This document shows positions 29,863 through 38,951 of a stretch of DNA of 64,000 nt, piece by piece. The DNA comes from Flavobacteriaceae bacterium (GTDB lineage Bacteria; Bacteroidota; Bacteroidia; Flavobacteriales; Flavobacteriaceae). Under the pieces are notes generated by a model. The model saw only the letters and a program-made list of their open reading frames with translations. It did not search any database and had not been told where the DNA came from. The first letter of the stretch is position 1. Every line of letters starts with the position of its first letter. The position numbers and the translations under genes were made by a program. The stretch is taken from assembly GCA_947483075.1 (NCBI GenBank), contig CANKLE010000004.1:124001-188000 (forward strand), written 5' to 3'.

Positions 29863-30759
29863 CTAGTTCTGGCTTCTGGGATGAGCGTTGCCGTAAATCT
29901 TTTTTAGTTCTGCTAAACTACTGTGCGTATAAACTTGCGTCGAGGCCAAACTAGAATGTCCTAATAATTCTTTTACCGAATTGATGTCGGCTCCGTTATT
30001 TAATAAGTGCGTGGCAAAAGTATGTCTCAATATATGTGGACTTCTTTTTACCTTCTCGGAGACATTACTAAAGTAATGATTTATTAGCCTGTACACAAAG
30101 GAATCATTCAATTTAACTCCTTTTTTTGTCAAAAAAAAGTGTTCTAAATCTTTAATCTGCTCTAGCTTAGATCGTTCAGTTAGATAACGTTTTATTTGAT
30201 CTACTAAAATTGAATGTATCGGAACTATTCTTTCTTTGTTGCGTTTTCCCAACACCTTAAGACTTGTGATTGCCGCATCAATACTACCCAATTTAAGTTG
30301 AATCAATTCGGCTCTACGAATACCGGTCGTGTAAAACAAATCTATGATTAATTTGTCGCGAGTGCCTTCAAACCCATCGGGAAAACTTAGAAAATTCAAC
30401 ACTTGATTTACTTCGGTTTCAGAAAAAGGAATTTGTATTTTTTTGGGAGTTTTAAGCGCTTTGTGTTTTAATAAAGGACTGACCTCTATTTGCTTTGACT
30501 TCAATAAAAATTTGTAGTACGATTTTAGTGAGGCCACTTTTCTATTTACTGACGAGTTTGACAGCTCTTGATCTACCATCCAAACTATCCAACTTCTGAT
30601 CTGACTGTAGTTTGCTTCAAGCAAGCTGCGTTGGTCAAATTCTTGTTTCAAGAAATCAGCAAAAAAGGACAAATCCCGACCATAGCCATTTACGGTATGC
30701 ATAGAGTATTTTTTCTCTAGTGCTAAATAATCTTGAAAGGCTTGTTGCGTTTGATCCAT
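29863..30759 (-). CDS. xerC: Tyrosine recombinase XerC/XerD-like
   Basis: Catalytic residues in TTGIRRAELIQLKL, HILRHTFATHLLNNGADINSVKELLGHSSLASTQVYTH. Confidence 0.92.
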   Translation of the reverse strand: MDQTQQAFQDYLALEKKYSMHTVNGYGRDLSFFADFLKQEFDQRSLLEANYSQIRSWIVWMVDQELSNSSVNRKVASLKSYYKFLLKSKQIEVSPLLKHKALKTPKKIQIPFSETEVNQVLNFLSFPDGFEGTRDKLIIDLFYTTGIRRAELIQLKLGSIDAAITSLKVLGKRNKERIVPIHSILVDQIKRYLTERSKLEQIKDLEHFFLTKKGVKLNDSFVYRLINHYFSNVSEKVKRSPHILRHTFATHLLNNGADINSVKELLGHSSLASTQVYTHSSLAELKKIYGNAHPRSQN

Positions 30760-30760
30760 A

Positions 30761-30810
30761 AAAAAACCGTTAGTATCAAAGGTATTAAACTTTGTGTACT
30801 AACGGTTTTA
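30761..30810 (-). terminator. Terminator of rpsU
   Basis: AAAAACCGTTAGTA ... TACTAACGGTTTTA, ~12-bp stem with U-tract on the minus strand. Confidence 0.8.
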
Positions 30811-30828
30811 TGTATTCGAAAATTACTA

Positions 30829-31023
30829 CTAACTTTCTAAATTGTCTCGCATGTTCTGAATGTAAGCCGCTTTCTGGATTTTCATTCTATTGGTCACAGA
30901 AGGTTTAATAAAAGCCTGACGTGCACGCAACTGACGAACAGTTCCAGTTTTGTCAAATTTTCTTTTATAGCGCTTTAATGCTCTATCGATATTTTCTCCG
31001 TCTTTAATTGGTATAATTAACAT
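30829..31023 (-). CDS. rpsU: 30S ribosomal protein S21
   Basis: MLIIPIKDGENIDRALKRYKRKFDKTGTVRQLRARQAFIKPSVTNRMKIQKAAYIQ. Confidence 0.97.
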   Translation of the reverse strand: MLIIPIKDGENIDRALKRYKRKFDKTGTVRQLRARQAFIKPSVTNRMKIQKAAYIQNMRDNLES

Positions 31024-31052
31024 AATATAGACACCTCCTCTCGTTAAGGCCG

Positions 31053-31082
31053 CAAATGTAATTAATAATTAATAAGTAACAA
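31053..31082 (-). promoter_or_regulatory. rpsU promoter (TTG-N19-TACATTTG)
   Basis: Plus strand CAAATGTA 31053-31060 and CAA 31080-31082; 30 nt upstream of rpsU. Confidence 0.75.
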
Positions 31083-31160
31083 TTAATAATTTAAAAAACT
31101 TTCCTGTAGCAGTACTATTTGGGCTTTGGTCCCGAAGCCTCGGGATTCAATATTGCCAAA

Positions 31161-32333
31161 TTAGTGCTTCACTGCTGGTTGGTAATTTTGTTTGTCAATA
31201 ATCATCTTCGATAAAATTTCTCTGAGAATTTCTGAGGTACCGCCACCAATTGGACCCAAACGACTGTCGCGCAACAAGCGAGCCATCGGATAGTCTTCCA
31301 TATATCCGTAGCCTCCCAGCATTTGCAAACAGCTGTATATTACTTCGTCGGCTACCTTGGTTGATTTTAATTTGGACATTGTGGCTTCCTTCACTACATA
31401 TTCCCCTTTGTTCAACCGGTCAATGGCTGCGTAATTAAACAATTTGCAATGCGCTACTTCTGTAGCATGATCCACCATTGTGTGTCTCAAGGCTTGAAAA
31501 CTATTGATTTTTACACCAAATGCTTCCCGTTGTGCCATATAATCAATGGTATAATCAATCGCGTATTCTGCGCGAGCATGCGCGTTTACTCCCATAATTA
31601 ATCGCTCTAAAGCGAAATGCTGCATGATATAAGGAAAGCCTTTACCCGCTTCGCCCATCAGGTTGCTAGCCGGAATGACCACGTTGTCGAATGCAATTTC
31701 AGCCGTATCAGATGCACGCCATCCCAATTTATCTAGTTTGGTTGCTGTAATCCCTTTCAGATTTGTGTCAACCAAGAACATACTGATTCCTTTATTGCCC
31801 AGTGCTGCATTGGTTTTGGCCGCCACTACATAATAATCTGCATACACGCCATTGGTGATGAATGTTTTTGAACCATTGAGCACATAAGAATCGCCTTGTA
31901 GCTCTGCCGTTGTTTTCATACCAGCTACATCGCTTCCTCCAAATGGCTCGGTAATGCACAAGGCTCCTATTTTATCACCCAAAATACTGGGAACCAAATA
32001 ATCCTGTTTCATTTGTTCATTCCCTTCGGCATGCAGGTGCGTCATGGCCAAATAAGCATGTGCCCACATGGCTGCTGCAAATCCTGATGATTTAATTTTT
32101 TGAAGTTCTTCTAAAAAGATTACGGTATAAAACAAATCCAAATTTAGGCCTCCATAGGCCTCGGGATAGTTAAGTCCGAAAAAACCCATTTCTCCCATTT
32201 TTTTCCAGATGAAACGCTCTATAGTTCCTGTTTTTTCCCATTTTTCGATATGGGGAACCACTTCTTTTTGCAAAAAATCTTGGAAACTGGCTCGGAATAA
32301 TTCGTGTTCTTCGGTGAAGTAATTTGAGTTCAT
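31161..32333 (-). CDS. Acyl-CoA dehydrogenase
   Basis: CITEPFGGSDVAGMKTTAELQGDSYVLNGSKTFITNG, QMLGGYGYMEDYPMARLLRDSRLGPIGGGTSEI. Start MNSNYFTEEHELF at 32333 is preferred. Confidence 0.95.
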   Translation of the reverse strand: MNSNYFTEEHELFRASFQDFLQKEVVPHIEKWEKTGTIERFIWKKMGEMGFFGLNYPEAYGGLNLDLFYTVIFLEELQKIKSSGFAAAMWAHAYLAMTHLHAEGNEQMKQDYLVPSILGDKIGALCITEPFGGSDVAGMKTTAELQGDSYVLNGSKTFITNGVYADYYVVAAKTNAALGNKGISMFLVDTNLKGITATKLDKLGWRASDTAEIAFDNVVIPASNLMGEAGKGFPYIMQHFALERLIMGVNAHARAEYAIDYTIDYMAQREAFGVKINSFQALRHTMVDHATEVAHCKLFNYAAIDRLNKGEYVVKEATMSKLKSTKVADEVIYSCLQMLGGYGYMEDYPMARLLRDSRLGPIGGGTSEILREILSKMIIDKQNYQPAVKH

Positions 32334-32358
32334 TGACAAAGTAAATTGTATTATTTTT

Positions 32359-33225
32359 TTAGAATTCCAAATATAAGGCAATAATATTGACTTTATCAAC
32401 AGGAAATTGATCGATTTTTGGCAAATCTTCAATTGTTAATGGCTGATCATTTTTGCTTCTGTAGATCAAAATTGATTTTGCAACAGTATAATTTACATAG
32501 GGGACTTGGAGCAATTCCTTCAGACTGCAACTGTTAATTTTGATTTTCTGAACCACAGGCAACTCACTCACTTCGAAGTAACTATTGAGTCGTTCGATTA
32601 CTTCCGGCTGCAATCCCCATATGAAATTCAATTGCTCCATACTTACGAAAGCACCTAATTTTTGTCGAGCCTGTAAAATACGGTCGGACAAGCCATCGCC
32701 AATTCCATAAATTTGTTTCAAGTCATCGGCAGAAGCGGTATTGATGTCTTTTTTTACAACAGGCGCTAAAGACTTAGATTTGGTAGCATATTGGTTTTTT
32801 TGGCGCGATTGAGTGACCCAATCTGGAAACTTAAAATACACGCGCATTAGTTGAAGCGTAGAATCTGAAACACCGGTAATTTGCTGAAATTCTTGGGCTG
32901 AATTTACATACAAGTTTTGCTTGCGATAGGCACGCAACCGATTAATTTCAACTAAACTCATGCCAAATTTATAGGCCTTGTAATCGCTTATAAAATTTGG
33001 ATTGAACGGATAAATCGGGTATGATTTCCGGGCTGTTGTGGCAGCGGATTCATCTGGCAAATTGAGTGATACCCATTTTGTTGGCTGATGAGCAGCTGGC
33101 GGCAAAGAACTGATGTAAAAATAAATCCCTTGCAAACAACTAATTGTTGTAAGCAGAACCCATAGGGCAGTTTGTTGGGTTTTGGTAAATTCGAAAAAGG
33201 AAGTAAAGGCGTGTAATTTTTTCAT
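32359..33225 (-). CDS. Helix-hairpin-helix (ComEA-like) protein
   Basis: KKDINTASADDLKQIYGIGDGLSDRILQARQKLGAFVSMEQL and a second HhH KINSCSLKELLQVPYVNYTVAKSILIYR. Confidence 0.82.
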   Translation of the reverse strand: MKKLHAFTSFFEFTKTQQTALWVLLTTISCLQGIYFYISSLPPAAHQPTKWVSLNLPDESAATTARKSYPIYPFNPNFISDYKAYKFGMSLVEINRLRAYRKQNLYVNSAQEFQQITGVSDSTLQLMRVYFKFPDWVTQSRQKNQYATKSKSLAPVVKKDINTASADDLKQIYGIGDGLSDRILQARQKLGAFVSMEQLNFIWGLQPEVIERLNSYFEVSELPVVQKIKINSCSLKELLQVPYVNYTVAKSILIYRSKNDQPLTIEDLPKIDQFPVDKVNIIALYLEF

Positions 33226-33251
33226 GGCGTATATAGAATTTATAAAGGTTG

Positions 33252-33479
33252 TCAGAGATCAAAAACCGAAGTGCGTTTAGACCGAATTAAGTCTTTTAGT
33301 CTAAGCCAAAAGGCAAGGGTAAGGTATACCCCAAACCAAAGTCCTGCTGTAGCAAAAGAAATGTAAATAAAAAACAAACGAACACTGTTGGCGCGCATGC
33401 CCAAGCGATCAGCCAAGCGAGACGACACATGAAACCCGTGTTTTTCAAAAAAATACTTTAACTGAATTACTATTGACAT
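33252..33479 (-). CDS. PspC-like small membrane protein
   Basis: FEKHGFHVSSRLADRLGMRANSVRLFFIYISFATAGLWFGVYLTLAFWLRLKDL. Confidence 0.65.
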   Translation of the reverse strand: MSIVIQLKYFFEKHGFHVSSRLADRLGMRANSVRLFFIYISFATAGLWFGVYLTLAFWLRLKDLIRSKRTSVFDL

Positions 33480-33546
33480 AAAATCGGGCTAAGGAATACG
33501 TAGTGTAAAACTAAAAAAAATCGACTTAGTACCTGCGCAAGTGGTA

Positions 33547-34035
33547 TTATTTTAACAAATAGAGTTTGGCACATGCTCGCGCATCTGATAGGGCTTCGTG
33601 GTGTTGCAAAGCAATGTTATTTTGTGCACTGCAATAACTAAGATTTGCTGGCTTATATCCTTTGGCCCTGTATATTTTGCAGGTGCATTCCCATCGATCA
33701 GCGAGCTGTAATTCTGCATACTGCAACCCATAATAATCCATAGTTTTGGCGAGCACATTTCGATCAAATTGTTCGTTGTGAGCCACCACTACTTCGCCTT
33801 CCAATCTGCTTTTTATTTCAGAATACAATTGGGCGAAATTAGGTTTCTGATGAGTATGATGAGGCTGGATGCCGTGCACGCGTATATTATGATAAGAATA
33901 CTCATTATTTGGCGGCTGAATCAAGGCGTAATATTCCTCAACAATTTGACTGTCACGAACGGTTACAATACCCACAGCACAAGCACTGTAAAACTGAGCG
34001 GTAGCCGTTTCAAAATCAATAGCGGTGAAGTTCAT
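33547..34035 (-). CDS. 3'-5' exonuclease (DnaQ-like)
   Basis: MNFTAIDFETATAQFYSACAVGIVTV, VVAHNEQFDRNVL, HEALSDARACAKLYL: DEDD-type exonuclease motifs. Confidence 0.9.
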   Translation of the reverse strand: MNFTAIDFETATAQFYSACAVGIVTVRDSQIVEEYYALIQPPNNEYSYHNIRVHGIQPHHTHQKPNFAQLYSEIKSRLEGEVVVAHNEQFDRNVLAKTMDYYGLQYAELQLADRWECTCKIYRAKGYKPANLSYCSAQNNIALQHHEALSDARACAKLYLLK

Positions 34036-34037
34036 GC

Positions 34038-35399
34038 TTATTTGATAGTTCCTATTATATCATATTTGGTTACAATGTGGTGCTTCCCGTTTTCTAATTG
34101 AATCAATACCGCTTGATTTTCTTTAGTAAACAAAGGCGTGATTTCCTGAATTGGCGTATTTGCCTGTACAACCGGATAAGGCTTGCCCATAACTGATCTT
34201 ATGGGTTTATCGGCCGCATTTTTATCAGAAACATACAACTCAAACAACTTAGATTCATCAACCGAACCCACAAAGCCTGTAATATCTATAACTGGAATTT
34301 GCGATATTTTGTATTTACGCATCCGTTCAATGGCGTGAGACACCAATTCTTCGGTGCGCACCACCACCAATGGCTGATTCACATGATCCTGAATCACGTC
34401 GATCGCTTTGGTGATTTCCTCATCCAAAAAGCCTCGCTCGCGCATCCAATCGTCATTAAACATCTTGCCCACATAACGGCTGCCGGAATCATGAAACAAC
34501 ACAACCACAACATCTTCTGGTTTGAAATGTTCTTTTAACTGCAACAATCCTTTTATGGCTGATCCTGCCGAATTCCCTACAAAAATACCTTCTTCGAGCG
34601 CAATTCTTCGGGTATAGACGGCGGCATCTTTATCGGTTACTTTGGTAAATCCATCAATCAAAGAAAAATCAACGTTTTTGGGAAGAATGTCTTCACCGAT
34701 ACCTTCGGTGATGTAGGAATAGATTTCATTCTCGTCAAAGATGCCCGTTTCGTGGTATTTTTTGAATACCGAACCATAGGTGTCAATGCCCCAGATTTTG
34801 ATGTTTGGGTTTTGTTCTTTTAAGTATTTAGCTGTGCCCGAAATGGTTCCGCCAGTTCCTACTCCCACCACAAAATGGGTAATCTTCCCATCGGTTTGTT
34901 CCCAAATTTCAGGTCCGGTTTGTTCGTAATGGGCAATGGCATTAGAAGGGTTATCGTATTGATTTACGTACCAAGAATTGGGCGTTTCTTCGCCCAAGCG
35001 TTTAGAAACAGAGTAATAAGAACGCGGATCGGTTGGCTCTACATCGGTAGGACAAACCACAACTTTGGCACCCACTGCGCGTAAAATATCCATTTTTTCT
35101 TTGGATTGCTTGTCGGTAATTACACAGATGAGCTTGTATCCTTTTACAATGGCAGCCAAAGCCAATCCCATACCGGTATTCCCAGACGTACCTTCTATAA
35201 TGGTTCCACCCGGCTGCAATCGGCCATCGGCTTCGGCATCTTCGACCATTTTTACAGCCATTCGGTCTTTTACTGAATTTCCTGGATTAAAGGTCTCGAC
35301 CTTAGCCAAAACCAAGGCATCCACTTCGGCAGTTATTTTGTTTAATCGAACCAAGGGAGTATTTCCAATGGTGCCTAAAATATTTTCTGAATACTTCAT
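34038..35399 (-). CDS. PLP-dependent cystathionine beta-synthase/cysteine synthase with C-terminal CBS domains
   Basis: NTPLVRLNKI...NPGNSVKDRMAVKM, EGTSGNTGMGLA, GVGTGGTISGTAKYLKE; CBS-like C-terminus. Confidence 0.93.
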   Translation of the reverse strand: MKYSENILGTIGNTPLVRLNKITAEVDALVLAKVETFNPGNSVKDRMAVKMVEDAEADGRLQPGGTIIEGTSGNTGMGLALAAIVKGYKLICVITDKQSKEKMDILRAVGAKVVVCPTDVEPTDPRSYYSVSKRLGEETPNSWYVNQYDNPSNAIAHYEQTGPEIWEQTDGKITHFVVGVGTGGTISGTAKYLKEQNPNIKIWGIDTYGSVFKKYHETGIFDENEIYSYITEGIGEDILPKNVDFSLIDGFTKVTDKDAAVYTRRIALEEGIFVGNSAGSAIKGLLQLKEHFKPEDVVVVLFHDSGSRYVGKMFNDDWMRERGFLDEEITKAIDVIQDHVNQPLVVVRTEELVSHAIERMRKYKISQIPVIDITGFVGSVDESKLFELYVSDKNAADKPIRSVMGKPYPVVQANTPIQEITPLFTKENQAVLIQLENGKHHIVTKYDIIGTIK

Positions 35400-35429
35400 A
35401 ATACTAAATTGTTTATACAGTTACTTCTG

Positions 35430-37370
35430 TTATTTAAAAAAATTCCAAACCAAACCAAAACGAATAATAAAATCACGATACGGATAATCTGGCGCCGAAT
35501 AAAATGTATTGGTGGCCGACCAAGCCGAATTAATATGCTCCGCTTTTAAAAATATGCGGGTTTGACGCACGCGGGCATTGATAAAGACATCATAGGTTGC
35601 AAAATCACCGATTTGTTTCTTTTGTTGGACAAAAAAATCAGCCAAAACCGGATTATATCCATCTGCATAAAAGTTTGTAAAATAATTGAAGGTAACACCC
35701 GACTGCAAATACAAGGCTTTTTCGAAGAAATAATCTGAAAAATACAAGGTATTACGGGTAAGCCATTTGGGAACATTTAGAATCGGATCGTCTTGTGAAA
35801 CAGATTGAAATAGGACTGTATTATCTAAACCAAGCTTCCAAAATTTAAATTCTTTATTGGCTTGAATAGACGCATACGTAATCGCCTTACTGTATTGATT
35901 TGGCGCTATAAGCTGAATAGTATCGTTTGTACTTGTATTGGCAAAATATACGTGGTCTTTATAGCTAGAAAACTGTGCGTGTAAATTAAGGTATTTCGTG
36001 TCTGCTGACAACTTGATGGTGTTTGATTTTTCTGTAGTATACGTACGATACCAATTGTAATTTACGTAACTACTCTGAAATAAAGAATAGGATAAATCGG
36101 GTAATTTGGCTGTGTTTTCGAAAGCTAGGGCGCCTTTTGTTTTGTCAGAAAATTTGTATTGCAGTTGGGCTTTAACTTCCCTAACTGCCCGATCGGTTAC
36201 TGCATTTTTATATCCGGCAGTAAAATTCCATTTTTGGTTTTTTAGCTCATAATCTGCCCCAATTGTAGTAATTGCATCATTTAGACTGCTTGGAATTGTT
36301 GCCGAATTGAGTACTAAGATTGTATTATAAAAATAATTATAGCGGTAATTATCTATATAAAAAAGCAAACTGCCTTTGCTTAGATTCGAAAATTGTAGCC
36401 CAAATTTATTGTATAATTTATTGTAATGCAGTTGATCATTTATCCCTGCTGTTTTATAACTGTCGCCAAATCGATTGATCGTTTTATTGCCAATTGTCGA
36501 CGCAACGGTTGCCTGATTGAATTCAAAATATTTTGATTCGGCGTTGAATTGATGATACAAAGCCAAAAAGGTTGTTTTGCCATTGCTAAAGCGGTAAGAA
36601 TGATCGACAAATAGACGCTTTCCTTTTAGAAAGGTTTTGGCATCTATTAAATAGACTTCCAGACGTTGGCGTTCTTTGTATGCCGAATTTTGAGACTCAA
36701 AGTCTTCTGGAGTAGTAATTCCTCCATTCTCGCCATTTAAAAGGTCTTGGCCAGTGTAATGCGCTTTTACAAAATAGGTTTTGGATTTATTATGGTAATT
36801 GGTTGTAAACCGAAAATTTCCCGCGCTGGTTAATTGATTGATGTATTTCCCCAAAGAACGAACCCCTTTATAGGCAATTGAGAAATTAAATCGTTCACTG
36901 GTATTGAGCGTAATAAATGCATCCGAACTTTGTCCTTGCTCCATTACCGTTTTAAAGTACAAATCAGTTAATGGTGTTGCAACAGAATAATAATTGAGGT
37001 CATCTACTTGCAAATAATTGAAATGCTTCCCCGACAAACCAATTTCAGGATAAGCGGAGCTCTTATGCAATCCGTAATTTAAGGTTGTATAAGTTTGTCC
37101 TTCATTAAGAAAGGGAAGTAATCCAAAGATATCTTTGCGTAAATAATTGTAATTGTATTCTTTGGCAATGGTTAAGGAAGTATCTACATAGGTAGTGTCA
37201 TTGGCTAAAGAAATAATGCGATAGGAAGTAATGGGTGCTTTCTCGGATAGCTCTTTGGCTTTTTGCTCTTGAGATTTGAGTAGACTTTTCTTTATTTTTT
37301 GGGTGGTCGTCTCCTGAGAAACACCAACTAATGTAAAAAGCAACAAACAAGAAATAAATAAAAATCTCAT
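35430..37370 (-). CDS. Putative porin-like outer-membrane beta-barrel protein
   Basis: Signal peptide MRFLFISCLLLFTLVGVSQ, long beta-rich sequence ending with aromatic-rich strand (DFIIRFGLVWNFFK). Start at 37370 is preferred over 37454. Confidence 0.75.
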   Translation of the reverse strand: MRFLFISCLLLFTLVGVSQETTTQKIKKSLLKSQEQKAKELSEKAPITSYRIISLANDTTYVDTSLTIAKEYNYNYLRKDIFGLLPFLNEGQTYTTLNYGLHKSSAYPEIGLSGKHFNYLQVDDLNYYSVATPLTDLYFKTVMEQGQSSDAFITLNTSERFNFSIAYKGVRSLGKYINQLTSAGNFRFTTNYHNKSKTYFVKAHYTGQDLLNGENGGITTPEDFESQNSAYKERQRLEVYLIDAKTFLKGKRLFVDHSYRFSNGKTTFLALYHQFNAESKYFEFNQATVASTIGNKTINRFGDSYKTAGINDQLHYNKLYNKFGLQFSNLSKGSLLFYIDNYRYNYFYNTILVLNSATIPSSLNDAITTIGADYELKNQKWNFTAGYKNAVTDRAVREVKAQLQYKFSDKTKGALAFENTAKLPDLSYSLFQSSYVNYNWYRTYTTEKSNTIKLSADTKYLNLHAQFSSYKDHVYFANTSTNDTIQLIAPNQYSKAITYASIQANKEFKFWKLGLDNTVLFQSVSQDDPILNVPKWLTRNTLYFSDYFFEKALYLQSGVTFNYFTNFYADGYNPVLADFFVQQKKQIGDFATYDVFINARVRQTRIFLKAEHINSAWSATNTFYSAPDYPYRDFIIRFGLVWNFFK

Positions 37371-37444
37371 AGAATAATAAATATGCCGCAAAAATAACCA
37401 ATTGTTTGAAATTAAATTACAATTCACAGAAAGATGTATAAACA

Positions 37445-37470
37445 AAAAAACCACCCAAAAGGGTGGTTTT
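37445..37470 (-). terminator. Terminator of the T9SS BNR-type gene
   Basis: Minus strand AACCACCC-TTTT-GGGTGGTTTTTTT. Confidence 0.85.
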
Positions 37471-37493
37471 AAAAATCGTATATTTTAAACTAA

Positions 37494-38855
37494 TTATTGT
37501 TTTACAACTTTAATTGTAGAAGAATTACCAGTAGCATTACTTACTTTAACCATGTAAACACCATTGTTTAATGAAGCTAAATTAAGAGTAACATTGTTTA
37601 ATGAAGAATAGTTGTTTGAAGAAATTTGTTTTCCTAAAACATCGTATACTTCAACTTGGCTAATGTTTGTTCCTTTTAATTCAATTACACCAGAAGTTGG
37701 GTTTGGAGAAGCTGTAGCAATTTGTTGAGCAGTGAACGTATCATTTGCTAACGGATTACCATTCCATTTGAAAATTCCTCCAACAGCTGCAGAAGTACTG
37801 AATCCGCTTGCAAAACCAGTAGTAGCATTCAAGAAAGAAATTACACCACCATCAACATAATTTGTGTCTGGGTTATCATTGATATTTGTCCAAGTAACAC
37901 CACCATCTGTTGTGAAAGAAGAACCACGTACTGCGTTCAAATCTTCACCTACAGATATATAAGTATTTGGCAATCCAGGAATTTCAGAAATTCCAAAGTT
38001 TCTTAAGTTATCAACCCAAGTAACAGAGTTCCAAGTATCTCCACCATCTGTAGTGTTGTACAACAAATAGTCAGAAGTTTGCAATACACCATTTGATTCG
38101 TCAGAGAAAGCTAAATCTCCAGATTCAGCACCGTTGATGCCTCCACCAAAATCAGGGATTGGAGAAATTGCAACAGTCCAAGTTAAACCATGATCCACTG
38201 ACATTAAGATTCTACCAAAAGTAGTTCCAACCCAAATTTTGTTTCCAGTTGCAGCATATTGATTGGTTAAACCATATTCAGCAGCATCAATTGCGGCTGG
38301 AATGTTTCCTGCAGGAACACGTACCCAGTTTGTACCGCCATTTGAAGTTGTATAAATTTCGAATGAACCATCAGATGGATCACCAAAAACAACACCATTA
38401 TTTGCGTCCCAGAAATATACTAAATCTGTAAATGAAGCCCCATCAGCTCCATTGAAAGATGCAGTATTTTGTCTTGTCCAAGTAGTTCCTCCATTGGTTG
38501 TTTGCCAAACTCCACCAACTGCACCAGCAGCTTTTGGAAAAACTGAGGCATAAGCAACTTGGTCTGAAACACCCCAAATGTTAGCAATTTCTAGATTCGC
38601 AGCTGATGCTCCTAAATCAATAGCAGCTGTTGTCCATGTTAAACCTCCATCAACTGTTTTAGAATAACGACGGATAGCTGTACAACCTGTAGTACCACAA
38701 GAGTTACTTAACCAAGTTACGTTATCGTTTACAACAGAAATACTTCTCATACCTGTGCTAGCAGCCGGTTGTGAAGTTGCGTACTCTGTCCAATAATCTT
38801 GGGCTTGAGCGGATAAAGCCAATATAAAAGAGGCAAAAAGTAATAATTTTTTCAT
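37494..38855 (-). CDS. Secreted BNR/YCF48-like repeat protein with T9SS type A C-terminal sorting domain
   Basis: Repeated TTDGGxTW / TSNGGTNW motifs; C-term ASPNPTSGVIELKGTNISQVEVYDVLGKQISSNN...GVYMVKVSNATGNSSTIKVVKQ. Confidence 0.88.
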   Translation of the reverse strand: MKKLLLFASFILALSAQAQDYWTEYATSQPAASTGMRSISVVNDNVTWLSNSCGTTGCTAIRRYSKTVDGGLTWTTAAIDLGASAANLEIANIWGVSDQVAYASVFPKAAGAVGGVWQTTNGGTTWTRQNTASFNGADGASFTDLVYFWDANNGVVFGDPSDGSFEIYTTSNGGTNWVRVPAGNIPAAIDAAEYGLTNQYAATGNKIWVGTTFGRILMSVDHGLTWTVAISPIPDFGGGINGAESGDLAFSDESNGVLQTSDYLLYNTTDGGDTWNSVTWVDNLRNFGISEIPGLPNTYISVGEDLNAVRGSSFTTDGGVTWTNINDNPDTNYVDGGVISFLNATTGFASGFSTSAAVGGIFKWNGNPLANDTFTAQQIATASPNPTSGVIELKGTNISQVEVYDVLGKQISSNNYSSLNNVTLNLASLNNGVYMVKVSNATGNSSTIKVVKQ

Positions 38856-38883
38856 AGTTTTATGTGTTTAAATAATTGAAAAA

Positions 38884-38891
38884 CAAATATA
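38884..38891 (-). promoter_or_regulatory. -7 box (TATATTTG) for the T9SS BNR-type gene
   Basis: CAAATATA on the plus strand, 29 nt upstream of the ATG. Confidence 0.45.
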
Positions 38892-38939
38892 AAAAAATTA
38901 ATTAGATTAAAAAGAAACTTTAATCTAATTAATTTTTTT
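38891..38939 (-). terminator. Perfect 21-bp AT-rich hairpin at the end of the SusC/SusD operon
   Basis: AAAAAAATTAATTAGATTAAA-AAGAAAC-TTTAATCTAATTAATTTTTTT. Confidence 0.8.
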
Positions 38940-38951
38940 GTGATTTTTAGG

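Noticed and set aside
29863-30759. Tyrosine recombinase as evidence of an integrative element
   Set aside because: Position between hpf and rpsU in a core-gene block and sequence style fit the housekeeping XerC/D family; no att repeats or cargo genes seen.
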